53,204 bases of DNA from Anaerolineae bacterium (GTDB taxonomy: Bacteria; Chloroflexota; Anaerolineae; JAADDB01): assembly GCA_015486845.1 (NCBI GenBank), contig WFQU01000098.1:1-53204 (forward strand), written 5' to 3'. The position numbers were made by a program, and so were the translations under genes. The notes beneath the pieces are model-generated. The model was not told the DNA's origin. It did no database searches and saw only the letters and a list, made by a program, of their open reading frames with translations. Positions 1-7,399 of this stretch are shown one piece after another (within the stretch, counting starts at the first letter, position 1; each line of letters opens with the position of its first letter).

Positions 1-131
1 AGGCTGCTTAACACCAGCCCCTTTCTAAGGGGCTTATCATTTACGTAGCACGGAGCTTTGAGCTCCGTGTGCTAAGTCGGCCAACCCCGTCAATCAGAAG
101 TTCGACTTCTCGAAGAAGTTGAACTTCTTTA
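1..131 (-). repeat. Composite intergenic repeat, truncated by the window edge
   Basis: The first 95 bases are a diverged reverse complement of part of 34199-34285 (the CACCAGCCCC and GTAGCACGGAG blocks). They are followed at 96-128 by the palindrome AGAAGTTCGACTTCT-CGA-AGAAGTTGAACTTCT. Other copies of the composite lie at 4598-4774 and 34147-34383. No coding potential is seen. Confidence 0.75.
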
Positions 132-139
132 AAGAAGGC

Positions 140-203
140 CTGATTGTTTATCTGCGTGCGCAGCCAGCGTTAATCTGCGTCCTATTTTATTTTCAAAGGA
201 GAA
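140..203 (+). repeat. Intergenic repeat ending in an SD-like run, in front of the ABC ATPase
   Basis: The segment contains the phrase GTTAATCTGCGTCCTATTTT and ends in TATTTTCAAAGGAG. The same phrase followed by TATTTTC and a purine run occurs at about ten places in the window. Here the purine run AAAGGAG lies a few bases before the GTG at 208 and is the best SD for that gene. Confidence 0.7.
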
Positions 204-207
204 ATAA

Positions 208-1068
208 GTGTCTACCATGATAAATGAAGCAATTCTTGCAAAGCATGTCAGTAAATGGTTCGTGAAAAAGGACAGCCAAAGCAGGCTGCCTTGGAAACGT
301 CACCAAAAAGAGAAAACAGTCATCCGGGCTGTATCCGATGTTTCATTCCAGGTAGCCAGCGGAGAGATATTCGGTGTGCTGGGGCCCAACGGTTCCGGAA
401 AAAGTACTTTGATCCGGCTCATTGCCACGTTGCTTATTCCCGACGAAGGGAAAATCGCGGTTTTCGGCCACGATGTCAACAAAGAAGGGCTAGCCGTCAA
501 AGCAATGATCAATCGAGTCTCTGTGGAAGCCTCTTTCTTCAAGAAACTAACGCCGATGGAAAATCTACTGTACGGGGCGCGACTCTATGGACTAAGCGGC
601 CATGAAGCCCGCCGACGCATCTTGGTTACACTGCAAGAATTGGGATTGAAGCAAAAGAGCATTTTCCGCCCCATGGAGGAAATGAGCCGGGGCATGCAGC
701 AAAAAGTCGCCATCGCACGTGCCTTTTTGACCCAACCGCGCTTGTTGCTCATGGATGAACCGACCACCGGCTTAGACCCAAGGTCCAAATTAGAGGTGCA
801 AAAAGTTGTGCGGCGCCTGCGCGATGACCACGGGGCGACCATCTTGTTGACCACGCATGACATGGTGGAAGCGGATATCCTCTGCGATCACATTGCCATA
901 TTGGACGAAGGCCGAATCGTGGCGCTAAACACGCCGCAAGGATTGAAGAAAATAGTAGCCAAAAACGGCACGAAACCAACATTAGAAGCAGTTTTCCTGG
1001 CGCTAACCGGCAAACAGCTACAAGAAGGCGAGGTGATCAATACCAAAAAGGAAGATACTGCTTCCTGA
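208..1068 (+). CDS. ABC transporter ATP-binding protein (ABC-2 exporter)
   Basis: The 286-residue nucleotide-binding subunit would power the membrane protein encoded next. Walker A GPNGSGKST is at residues 59-67, a variant signature MSRGMQQ at about 159-165, Walker B LLLMDEP at about 179-185, and the switch histidine in TTHD near 217. An N-terminal extension of about 40 residues precedes the usual domain start, as in DrrA or NodI-like exporters. GTG at 208 is chosen because AAAGGAG lies 6 bases upstream; an ATG three codons later is the alternative. The pairing with an ABC-2 permease suggests export of a lipid, polysaccharide or drug-like compound. The substrate cannot be told from the sequence. 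Confidence 0.9.
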   Translation: MSTMINEAILAKHVSKWFVKKDSQSRLPWKRHQKEKTVIRAVSDVSFQVASGEIFGVLGPNGSGKSTLIRLIATLLIPDEGKIAVFGHDVNKEGLAVKAMINRVSVEASFFKKLTPMENLLYGARLYGLSGHEARRRILVTLQELGLKQKSIFRPMEEMSRGMQQKVAIARAFLTQPRLLLMDEPTTGLDPRSKLEVQKVVRRLRDDHGATILLTTHDMVEADILCDHIAILDEGRIVALNTPQGLKKIVAKNGTKPTLEAVFLALTGKQLQEGEVINTKKEDTAS

Positions 1069-1162
1069 AAAGTAGGCGAAGACTTTGTCTTCACCTACCC
1101 GAGGGCTAATTCATGTCACCAGTACAACATTACAATTGCATTTTCTGAGAGAAGGATTTTCT

Positions 1163-1984
1163 ATGAAATTCACACGAGAACTTATCGCATCCTACGCGTT
1201 CGTGGAGCGCAATTTCAATTTAGTGAAGCGTTATTGGGGCTGGGAGATCGTCTGGCTGGCTTACTCCATTGCTAACGCCCTTTCCATCACCTTCATTGGC
1301 GCCGGCGTGGGCAGCGTCAGCGGACAGAAGTTGAACACGCAATACCTGGTTTTCTACTTGCTGATTGGCACCTTAGTCTGGCACTACCTTTCAGCCGTCT
1401 TCGAGAACATCAGCGAGATGATCGCCTGGGAGCGGTGGGAGGGCACCATCGAGTACACTTTCATGGCACCCATCAGGCGTTTGACACACATGTTCGGGCA
1501 AACTTTGTTCGCAATGGTCTACAGCTTTATCCACACCGGCATCATCTTAATCGTCGTCGCCTTTTTCTTCCACTTGGACCTGAGCCAGTCCAACATCGTG
1601 GGCGGCTCACTGATGCTATTAGCCGGCAGCGTCTCCTTCGTTGGCTTAGGCACCATGGCGGCGGTACTGCCACTCCTTTTTCCAGAGCGCGGCGCCCAAA
1701 TGACCAATGTGTTTCAGGCTCTACTGCTACTTTTCTCCGGGGTGTACTTCCCCATTTCGGTCTTGCCAAACTGGATGCAAGCTGTTGCGCACCTCTCCCC
1801 GGCCACATACGTGCTCATTGGCATGAGAGAGGCACTATTGCACGGCGCAACGAACACCTCGCTATGGCCTTACATCTGGAAATTGGGATTGGTCGGGTTA
1901 GTCTTTTTGCCGGCCGGATTGTGGGTTTTCAGCCAGGCAGAAACTTACGCTAAACACGCAGGACGATTGCATCGGAATGGATAA
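1163..1984 (+). CDS. ABC-2 type transporter permease
   Basis: This is the membrane partner of the preceding ATPase, 273 residues with about six hydrophobic segments. The usual ABC-2 pattern is present, including a late FSGVYFPISVLP segment typical of the family. The ORF track starts at a TTG at 1085, but ATG 1163 has GAGAAGGAT 8 bases upstream and removes an N-terminus that looks untranslated, so I use 1163. The gap to the ATPase gene is 94 bases in the same direction, consistent with one operon. The gene meets relA head-on across a strong GC hairpin. Substrate unknown. Confidence 0.88.
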   Translation: MKFTRELIASYAFVERNFNLVKRYWGWEIVWLAYSIANALSITFIGAGVGSVSGQKLNTQYLVFYLLIGTLVWHYLSAVFENISEMIAWERWEGTIEYTFMAPIRRLTHMFGQTLFAMVYSFIHTGIILIVVAFFFHLDLSQSNIVGGSLMLLAGSVSFVGLGTMAAVLPLLFPERGAQMTNVFQALLLLFSGVYFPISVLPNWMQAVAHLSPATYVLIGMREALLHGATNTSLWPYIWKLGLVGLVFLPAGLWVFSQAETYAKHAGRLHRNG

Positions 1985-2015
1985 GCAGTGAAACGAGAAT
2001 GGCCAATTTTGCTAA

Positions 2016-2043
2016 GCGCGCCGGATCACGTTACCCGGCGCGC
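2016..2043. terminator. GC hairpin between convergent genes
   Basis: GCGCGCCGG at 2016-2024 pairs perfectly with CCGGCGCGC at 2035-2043, and the relA stop codon lies in the loop. Reading leftward (minus strand) the arm is followed by TTAGCAAAATT, a poor T run. It may act as a two-way terminator or an mRNA end stabiliser between the permease and relA genes. Confidence 0.45.
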
Positions 2044-4191
2044 TTCCAGCACCGTGGGCAACTGTTCGATCTTGGCCAACACGCGGCTAAGTTGGACAAT
2101 GCCCTGAATTTCCAGCGTGGCGCTAATTTGTGCGGTGTGCTTTTTACTGTTGACAGAAGTCCTGGATTCCAAAATATTCACTTTTTCGGCAGCTAACAAG
2201 GCAGAAACATCGTGCAACAAACCAGACCGATCGTAGGCACTTATTTTGACGCGCACTGGATAGGTGGAAGCCGGCGCTTGTCCCCATTTGACATCGATCA
2301 GCCGGTCTGGTTCTTTCTCGCGGATAGCTTGCACGTTGGGGCAATCCCGCCGGTGCACAGTAATGCCCCGGCCCCGGGTGATATAGCCAACAATTTCATC
2401 GCCGGGGAGCGGATTACAACAACGAGCCGGCACCGCCATCACCCCGTCAATGCCTAATACGTTGATATTGTCGGAAATCGTAACAACCTGCCGGCGATGA
2501 ACCTCTGCATCTTCTTCGAGCAGCTCTTCCCCTGTTTCCTCTTTGTGGGCGGACGTGATCTTGCCAATGACTTGATGCAAATTGACGTCGCCATAACCAA
2601 TAGCAGCTAAGAGATCGTCAGACGTCATGTCAAAAGCATTGGCAATGAGTTCAATCTTTTGATCGATGCCAAGGCGGCTTAGCTCCCGTTCCAGCATCTC
2701 TTTGCCCAAGCTGATATTCTCCTGCCGATTTTGCTTTTTGAACCAGGCGCGAATTTTGTTGTGAGCTCGTGTGGTCGCTGTATAGCCCAAATCGGGGTTG
2801 ACCCAGTCACGGCTAGGGCCACCCCGCTTCGCTGTGATGATCTCTACCTGGTCACCAGTCTTCAACTGATAATCCAACGATACCAAACGGCCGTTGACCC
2901 GAGCGCCCCGGCAACGGTGTCCAACTTCGGTGTGGATAGCATAAGCAAAGTCAATGGGCGTGGCACCCCGCGGCAAATCTTTAATTTCCCCCGCCGGCGT
3001 GAACACATACACCCTGTCCATGAAGACATCAGTCTTCATGGAATTGACAAAATCTTCCGCACTGTTAATTTCCTGCCGCCAATCCATCAACTGGCGCAGC
3101 CAGGCTATTTTGTCTTCGAATTCGACATCCTGGCGGGTGTTCTGCTCTTTATAGCGCCAATGCGCGGCGATACCGTACTCGGCCGTGCGGTGCATTTCCC
3201 AAGTGCGAATCTGTACTTCCAGCGGGCGTCCCTGCGGACCAATCACAGCTGTGTGCAAAGAACGATACATGTTATCTTTGGGATTGGCGATATAATCATC
3301 GAATTCTTGCGGGATAGGCCGCCACAAACTATGCACAAGGCCCAAAGCCTGGTAACATTGCCCCACCTCGTCAACGATGATACGCACACCTTGCACGTCA
3401 TAGATCTGATCGAATTCGACCCCTTTACGCTGCATTTTGCGGTAAATGCTGTAAATGTGTTTAGGCCGGCCACTAATATTAGCCGTGATATGAGCTTGCT
3501 TCATTTCCTTGCTCAAAATTCTGATGACTTCTTTAATTCGCTTCTCGCGTTCAGTGCGCCGTTGCTGCAACCTGGAGGCTAAATCTTGGTAGACATCTGG
3601 CTGCAAATAGCGAAAAGAGAGATCTTGCAACTCCCATTTCATTTGCCAAATGCCCAAACGATTAGCTAACGGGGCGTAGATCTCAATGGTTTCCGTGGCA
3701 ATGCGTTTCTGTTTCTCCGGCGGCATAGAACCTAGAGTGCGCATGTTGTGGAGGCGGTCCGCCAGTTTAATAAGCACGACCCGCACATCATTGATCATGG
3801 CCAGAAACATTTTACGTAGATTTTCCGCTTGCTGGATATCTCTCCCCTGCCGAGCCGCAGGAGATGCGTACTGGTCCACCTGGCTCAATTTCGTCACGCC
3901 GTCCACCAGCATGGCAATTTCCGGGCCAAAGACCCGTTCGATATCCTCCAAAGTATAATCGGTATCCTCAGCCACATCGTGCAACAACGCGGCAGCAATA
4001 GTCACGCTATCCATGCCGACATCAGCCAAAATGGAAGCCACAGCGACTGGATGATAAATATACTCCTCCCCTGAGCGGCGTTTCTGCCCGGCATGCGCAC
4101 GTTCAGCGAACAGATAAGCATTCTCAATCAGCTTCCGCTCAGCCGGCGTGATAGTCTTGGGTAGTTTTTCAGCCAATGTCTTCGGAATCAT
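2026..4191 (-). CDS. relA: Bifunctional (p)ppGpp synthetase/hydrolase (RelA/SpoT, Rsh)
   Basis: A full-length 721-residue long Rsh enzyme that makes and degrades the stringent-response alarmone (p)ppGpp in the cytoplasm. The hydrolase HD domain keeps its metal ligands (H47, HDVAEDT at 71-77, and ADRLHNMRT around 144-152), so hydrolysis should be active. The synthetase shows GRPKHIYSIYRKM (241-253), YDVQGVRII (264-272), EVQIRT (325-330) and EYGIAAHW (338-345). A TGS domain follows at about 395-455, and an ACT domain occupies the last 75 residues. The gene stands alone. A TATAAT box lies about 167 bases upstream of the ATG. Confidence 0.96.
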   Translation of the reverse strand: MIPKTLAEKLPKTITPAERKLIENAYLFAERAHAGQKRRSGEEYIYHPVAVASILADVGMDSVTIAAALLHDVAEDTDYTLEDIERVFGPEIAMLVDGVTKLSQVDQYASPAARQGRDIQQAENLRKMFLAMINDVRVVLIKLADRLHNMRTLGSMPPEKQKRIATETIEIYAPLANRLGIWQMKWELQDLSFRYLQPDVYQDLASRLQQRRTEREKRIKEVIRILSKEMKQAHITANISGRPKHIYSIYRKMQRKGVEFDQIYDVQGVRIIVDEVGQCYQALGLVHSLWRPIPQEFDDYIANPKDNMYRSLHTAVIGPQGRPLEVQIRTWEMHRTAEYGIAAHWRYKEQNTRQDVEFEDKIAWLRQLMDWRQEINSAEDFVNSMKTDVFMDRVYVFTPAGEIKDLPRGATPIDFAYAIHTEVGHRCRGARVNGRLVSLDYQLKTGDQVEIITAKRGGPSRDWVNPDLGYTATTRAHNKIRAWFKKQNRQENISLGKEMLERELSRLGIDQKIELIANAFDMTSDDLLAAIGYGDVNLHQVIGKITSAHKEETGEELLEEDAEVHRRQVVTISDNINVLGIDGVMAVPARCCNPLPGDEIVGYITRGRGITVHRRDCPNVQAIREKEPDRLIDVKWGQAPASTYPVRVKISAYDRSGLLHDVSALLAAEKVNILESRTSVNSKKHTAQISATLEIQGIVQLSRVLAKIEQLPTVLEARRVT

Positions 4192-4762
4192 TCCACACGC
4201 AGTCCCAATATTGCCATTCGATTATTATCAACCCAGGTTACTGTTCCGCCCTACTCAAATAGAGCGCCAATTGCACACAAACAAATCAGAAAAGATTAGC
4301 ACTCATCTACATCCTATGGTCGGGACAACTGAATCGTCACCAATCCAAACTTGAATCATTATAGCGAATCTCTTGCGGGGCAACAATGATATAAGTCGTT
4401 ATCACTGGCCATAACACCCATGATACCCCCCCACTCAACAAGAGGCAAAATGATAATTGGCTCTGAAAAATAGAACGCTGAGCAATGCTGATACACGCTG
4501 ATTTCAAATATTATTACGCCAGCAATACGAAAATAGTTTCCTCGAAACAGGTTGACGCAGCAGCGCAAAGGTGCAGAGCGTCTAAAAAATCAGGTCCCCT
4601 TTAAGAAGTTCATCTTCGATTAGAAGTTCAACTTCTCGAAGAAGTTGAACTTCTTAAAAGGGGGCTGGTGTTGCACAGCCCCTTGCAGAGAACGCTACCT
4701 TGACGTACCCCGCCGCCATACCGGAATCGAGGCTTCAGCCGGTGGTAGATCCACCAACCCGC
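4192..4762. other. 571-base intergenic region, repeats only
   Basis: Nothing coding is supported here. It holds the possible relA promoter, a stretch at about 4470-4545 related to 51202-51245 (both contain GCCAGCAATACGAAAAT), and the composite repeat at 4598-4774. Confidence 0.6.
4358..4386 (-). promoter_or_regulatory. Possible promoter of relA
   Basis: On the minus strand TATAAT (plus-strand 4358-4363) is preceded 17 bases upstream by TTGTTG, a weak -35. This would give an untranslated leader of about 160 bases for relA. Confidence 0.35.
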
Positions 4763-4774
4763 CTAAAGGCTTGA
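4598..4774 (+). repeat. Composite intergenic repeat with palindrome
   Basis: The repeat contains the 15-bp perfect inverted repeat at 4622-4654 and then a block ending GGCTTGAC. It matches 34147-34383 closely, except that the latter has about 60 extra bases. Its right end runs into psuG: the last codons and TAG stop of psuG (AGCCTTTAG on the minus strand) are repeat sequence. Confidence 0.8.
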
Positions 4775-5674
4775 CGACAGTGCCTTGGCCAACTGCGCTG
4801 CCAGACGGACATTGTTACGCAACAAAGCGATATTAGCTTCCAAACTGCGCCCGTTGCTAATCTCGGCCAAGTAGCCTAATATGAAAGGGGTCACATCACG
4901 CCCGCTAATGCCACGCGACTCCGCCTCGGCCGTGGCCTGGGCAATCGCCGTTTCCGCTTCCTGCGCCGGCCATTCCGCTTCGGCGGGGATAGGGCAGACG
5001 ATCAGCGTTCCTTGCGACAATTGCAGTGCCTCGCGAGCCCGAACAAGTGCGGCAACTTCGGCAATACTATCCATGCGGGCATCGATGGGCAGACCGCTAT
5101 CCCGCGTGTAAAACGCCGGCAGTGTCGCTGTGCCGTAACCAACGACCGGCACCCCTTGCGTTTCCAGCTTTTCCAGCGTGAGCGGCAGATCCAGAATCGA
5201 TTTAATGCCTGCACAGACTACAGCCACCGGCGTTCGTCCCAACTCCAGCAAGTCGGCAGAAACGTCAAAAGGATGCCCGCGGTGCACACCGCCGATGCCG
5301 CCGGTAGCAAAAACCACGATCCCGGCCAAATGCGCCAAAATCATCGTGCCGGCTACCGTCGTAGCCCCGTATTCCCCCTGCGCCATGACAATGGGCAGAT
5401 CCCGGCGGCTGCATTTGCGCACATGATCGGCTGTGGCCAGCTCCTCTAACTGCCCGTCAGTCAGACCGATAGTCGGCTTGCCGCGTAAGATGGCAATAGT
5501 CGCCGGTATAGCCCCGCCGGCGCGCACATCAACTTCCAATTGCCGGGCAACTTGCAGATTAGTCGGCCGGGGCAATCCGTGGGTAATCAAAGTCGATTCC
5601 AAAGCAACAACCGGCCGGCCTACAGCCAAAGCTGCCTCTACTTCCGGGGCGAACCGCAAAATATGCTCCATCAT
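4763..5674 (-). CDS. psuG: Pseudouridine-5'-phosphate glycosidase (PsuG/IndA family)
   Basis: A 303-residue full-length PsuG homologue. The family cleaves the C-glycosidic bond of pseudouridine 5'-phosphate to uracil and ribose 5-phosphate, reversibly and with Mn2+. Family signatures include ALESTLITHGLP (24-35), ATGGIGGVHRG in the middle, and VTPFILGYLAEI near the end. No PsuK kinase is encoded nearby, unlike the usual psuKG pair. The start overlaps the upstream methyltransferase stop (ATGA), so the two are translationally coupled. The last codons lie in a dispersed repeat. The placement last in a corrinoid methyl-transfer unit is unexpected, and a related C-glycoside may be the real substrate. 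Confidence 0.9.
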   Translation of the reverse strand: MMEHILRFAPEVEAALAVGRPVVALESTLITHGLPRPTNLQVARQLEVDVRAGGAIPATIAILRGKPTIGLTDGQLEELATADHVRKCSRRDLPIVMAQGEYGATTVAGTMILAHLAGIVVFATGGIGGVHRGHPFDVSADLLELGRTPVAVVCAGIKSILDLPLTLEKLETQGVPVVGYGTATLPAFYTRDSGLPIDARMDSIAEVAALVRAREALQLSQGTLIVCPIPAEAEWPAQEAETAIAQATAEAESRGISGRDVTPFILGYLAEISNGRSLEANIALLRNNVRLAAQLAKALSSSL

Positions 5675-6612
5675 TTGTTATCCTCTCGCCGTTGGCGACG
5701 AGCCCGGCGCGCCGCTCTGGCGGCCTGACGATCTGCCGCAATGCCTTTTTCCCCCGCACCGGCAGCACTGCTCTCCTGCCGCGCTTGTTGCAGCCAAGCT
5801 GCGCAATGCTCATCCCGTCCCATGAGCATTTCCGCCGCCAAGATCGCTTTGCGCACCATCGGTTTCAGCGGGTTAGTGATAGCGGCCGGCATGCCAATGG
5901 CGATGAGCATGGCCATGAAAGTTGCGTTGATCTGTTCCCGATCCGGTAGACCGAAAGAGATGTTACTGGCGCCACAAATCGTGTTGCAGCCTAATTCTTC
6001 CTGGACACGACGCGTCAGTTCCAAGAGTGTTTTGCCGGCACCGGGGATCGCGCTGGCCGGCATGGCCAGCGGGTCAATAAGCACATCTTCCCGGGGAATG
6101 CCGAATGATTCCGCCCGTTCCACAATTTTCTTGGCCACGGCAAAACGCACGTCCACTTCCGGAGAGATGCCGGTTTCGTCGTTGGTCACGCCGATAACAG
6201 CGGCACCGTACTCGGCAATCAAAGGCAACATCACTTCCAAACGAGCGTCTTCGCCAGTTACGGAATTAACTAACGCTTTTCCTTGATACGCTTGCAAGCC
6301 GGCAGCCAGCGCCGCCACCACCGAAGAATCAATGGAAAGGGGCACATCCACCACAGATTGGACTTGCCGTATCGCCTCAGCTAAGATCGCCGGTTCATCG
6401 GCCAACGGGATGCCTGCGTTCACGTCCAACATTTGGGCACCCGCCGCGACCTGGGCCATAGCGTCCGATCGCACCCGATGGTAATCGCCGTTGGCCATTT
6501 CCACGCCTAACCGTTTTCGGCCGGTGGGGTTGATGCGCTCGCCGATGACGACAAACGGCCGCCCCGGGCCGATGATGACTTCTTTATGCTGAGAATGCAA
6601 AATCGTTTCCAT
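5671..6612 (-). CDS. Pterin-binding methyltransferase (MeTHF:corrinoid protein, AcsE/MtgA-like)
   Basis: A 313-residue TIM-barrel protein of the dihydropteroate synthase/AcsE superfamily, predicted to move a methyl group between a corrinoid protein and tetrahydrofolate. Visible motifs are GERINPTGRK (24-33), DVNAG (63-67), SIDSS (93-97), NSVTGED (116-122) and GASNISFGLP (214-223), the last typical of AcsE and the MetH folate domain. Residues from about 281 onward form an Ala/Arg-rich basic tail not expected in AcsE. The SD is a G-rich run just upstream of the ATG. The gene follows the corrinoid protein gene by 97 bases and overlaps psuG by 4. Confidence 0.88.
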   Translation of the reverse strand: METILHSQHKEVIIGPGRPFVVIGERINPTGRKRLGVEMANGDYHRVRSDAMAQVAAGAQMLDVNAGIPLADEPAILAEAIRQVQSVVDVPLSIDSSVVAALAAGLQAYQGKALVNSVTGEDARLEVMLPLIAEYGAAVIGVTNDETGISPEVDVRFAVAKKIVERAESFGIPREDVLIDPLAMPASAIPGAGKTLLELTRRVQEELGCNTICGASNISFGLPDREQINATFMAMLIAIGMPAAITNPLKPMVRKAILAAEMLMGRDEHCAAWLQQARQESSAAGAGEKGIAADRQAARAARRARRQRREDNK

Positions 6613-6709
6613 AAAATACCCCCCCCTTTAACAGTAAAACACAGATTAACCCAGATTCAATACGCCCCACCTGTTACGTGCACGGCAGCCACAACAGCAC
6701 TCTGATGAA

Positions 6710-7399
6710 TCATCCAGCAAATTTCTGCTGCAGACGTTTTTCGTGCTTAATGGCCCATTTAGCACGGTCTACAGCCGTCGCGGCATCAGCGCTGTAAGCG
6801 TCGGCGCCAATATCCTCGGCAAAAGCTTCATTCACCGCCGCACCGCCGACCATGACATACACTTTATCACGCCACCCTTTTTCTTGCAGCGCTTTGATGA
6901 CCACGCGCATGTAAGGCATGGTGGTGGTGAGCAACGCCGACATGCCCAACAATTGTGCATCATGTTCTCGCAAAGCTGCTAAGAATTTCGACGCGTCTGT
7001 GTTCACCCCCAAATTAACCACGTTGAACCCGGCGCCTTCCATCATCATAGCCACCAAATTTTTACCAATATCGTGAATATCACCTTTCACGGTGCCAATG
7101 ACCATGGTCCCTAATTTCGGCGCATCCGTCGCCACCAGCAACGGGCGCAATACTTCCATGGCGGCTTTCATCGCTTTAGCAGCCATCAACACTTCTGGCA
7201 CAAAAAGAATGCCATCACGAAAGTCCACGCCCACGATGTCCATGCCGGCAATCAGCCCTTTACTCAAAATCTCTTGTGGCGCCAGGTCGCGACGCAATGT
7301 TTCGTTAGTAGCTGCCACCACTTCATCCGCTAAACCATCGTATAGATCGTCTTGCATCTTCTCGAACAGCTCATCCAGCGGCATCTGTTCAATGTTCAT
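6710..7399 (-). CDS. Corrinoid (B12-binding) methyl-carrier protein, MtbC/MttC-like
   Basis: A 229-residue two-domain corrinoid protein. Residues 1-90 form the helical cap (B12-binding_2), and residues 95-220 the Rossmann-like cobalamin domain. GDIHDIGKN at 106-114 supplies the cobalt-ligating histidine (H109), with SALLTTTM (154-161) and a GGAAVN loop further on. This is the MtbC/MttC/MtmC type, not the iron-sulfur corrinoid protein of acetogens. It should carry the methyl group handled by the next gene's product and be re-reduced by the preceding one. It overlaps the activator gene by 11 bases, with SD GAGGT inside that gene. Confidence 0.93.
   Translation of the reverse strand: MNIEQMPLDELFEKMQDDLYDGLADEVVAATNETLRRDLAPQEILSKGLIAGMDIVGVDFRDGILFVPEVLMAAKAMKAAMEVLRPLLVATDAPKLGTMVIGTVKGDIHDIGKNLVAMMMEGAGFNVVNLGVNTDASKFLAALREHDAQLLGMSALLTTTMPYMRVVIKALQEKGWRDKVYVMVGGAAVNEAFAEDIGADAYSADAATAVDRAKWAIKHEKRLQQKFAG

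Noticed and set aside
2731-3582. 283-codon plus-strand ORF inside relA
   Set aside because: Antisense shadow of the Rsh coding sequence, without a start signal.
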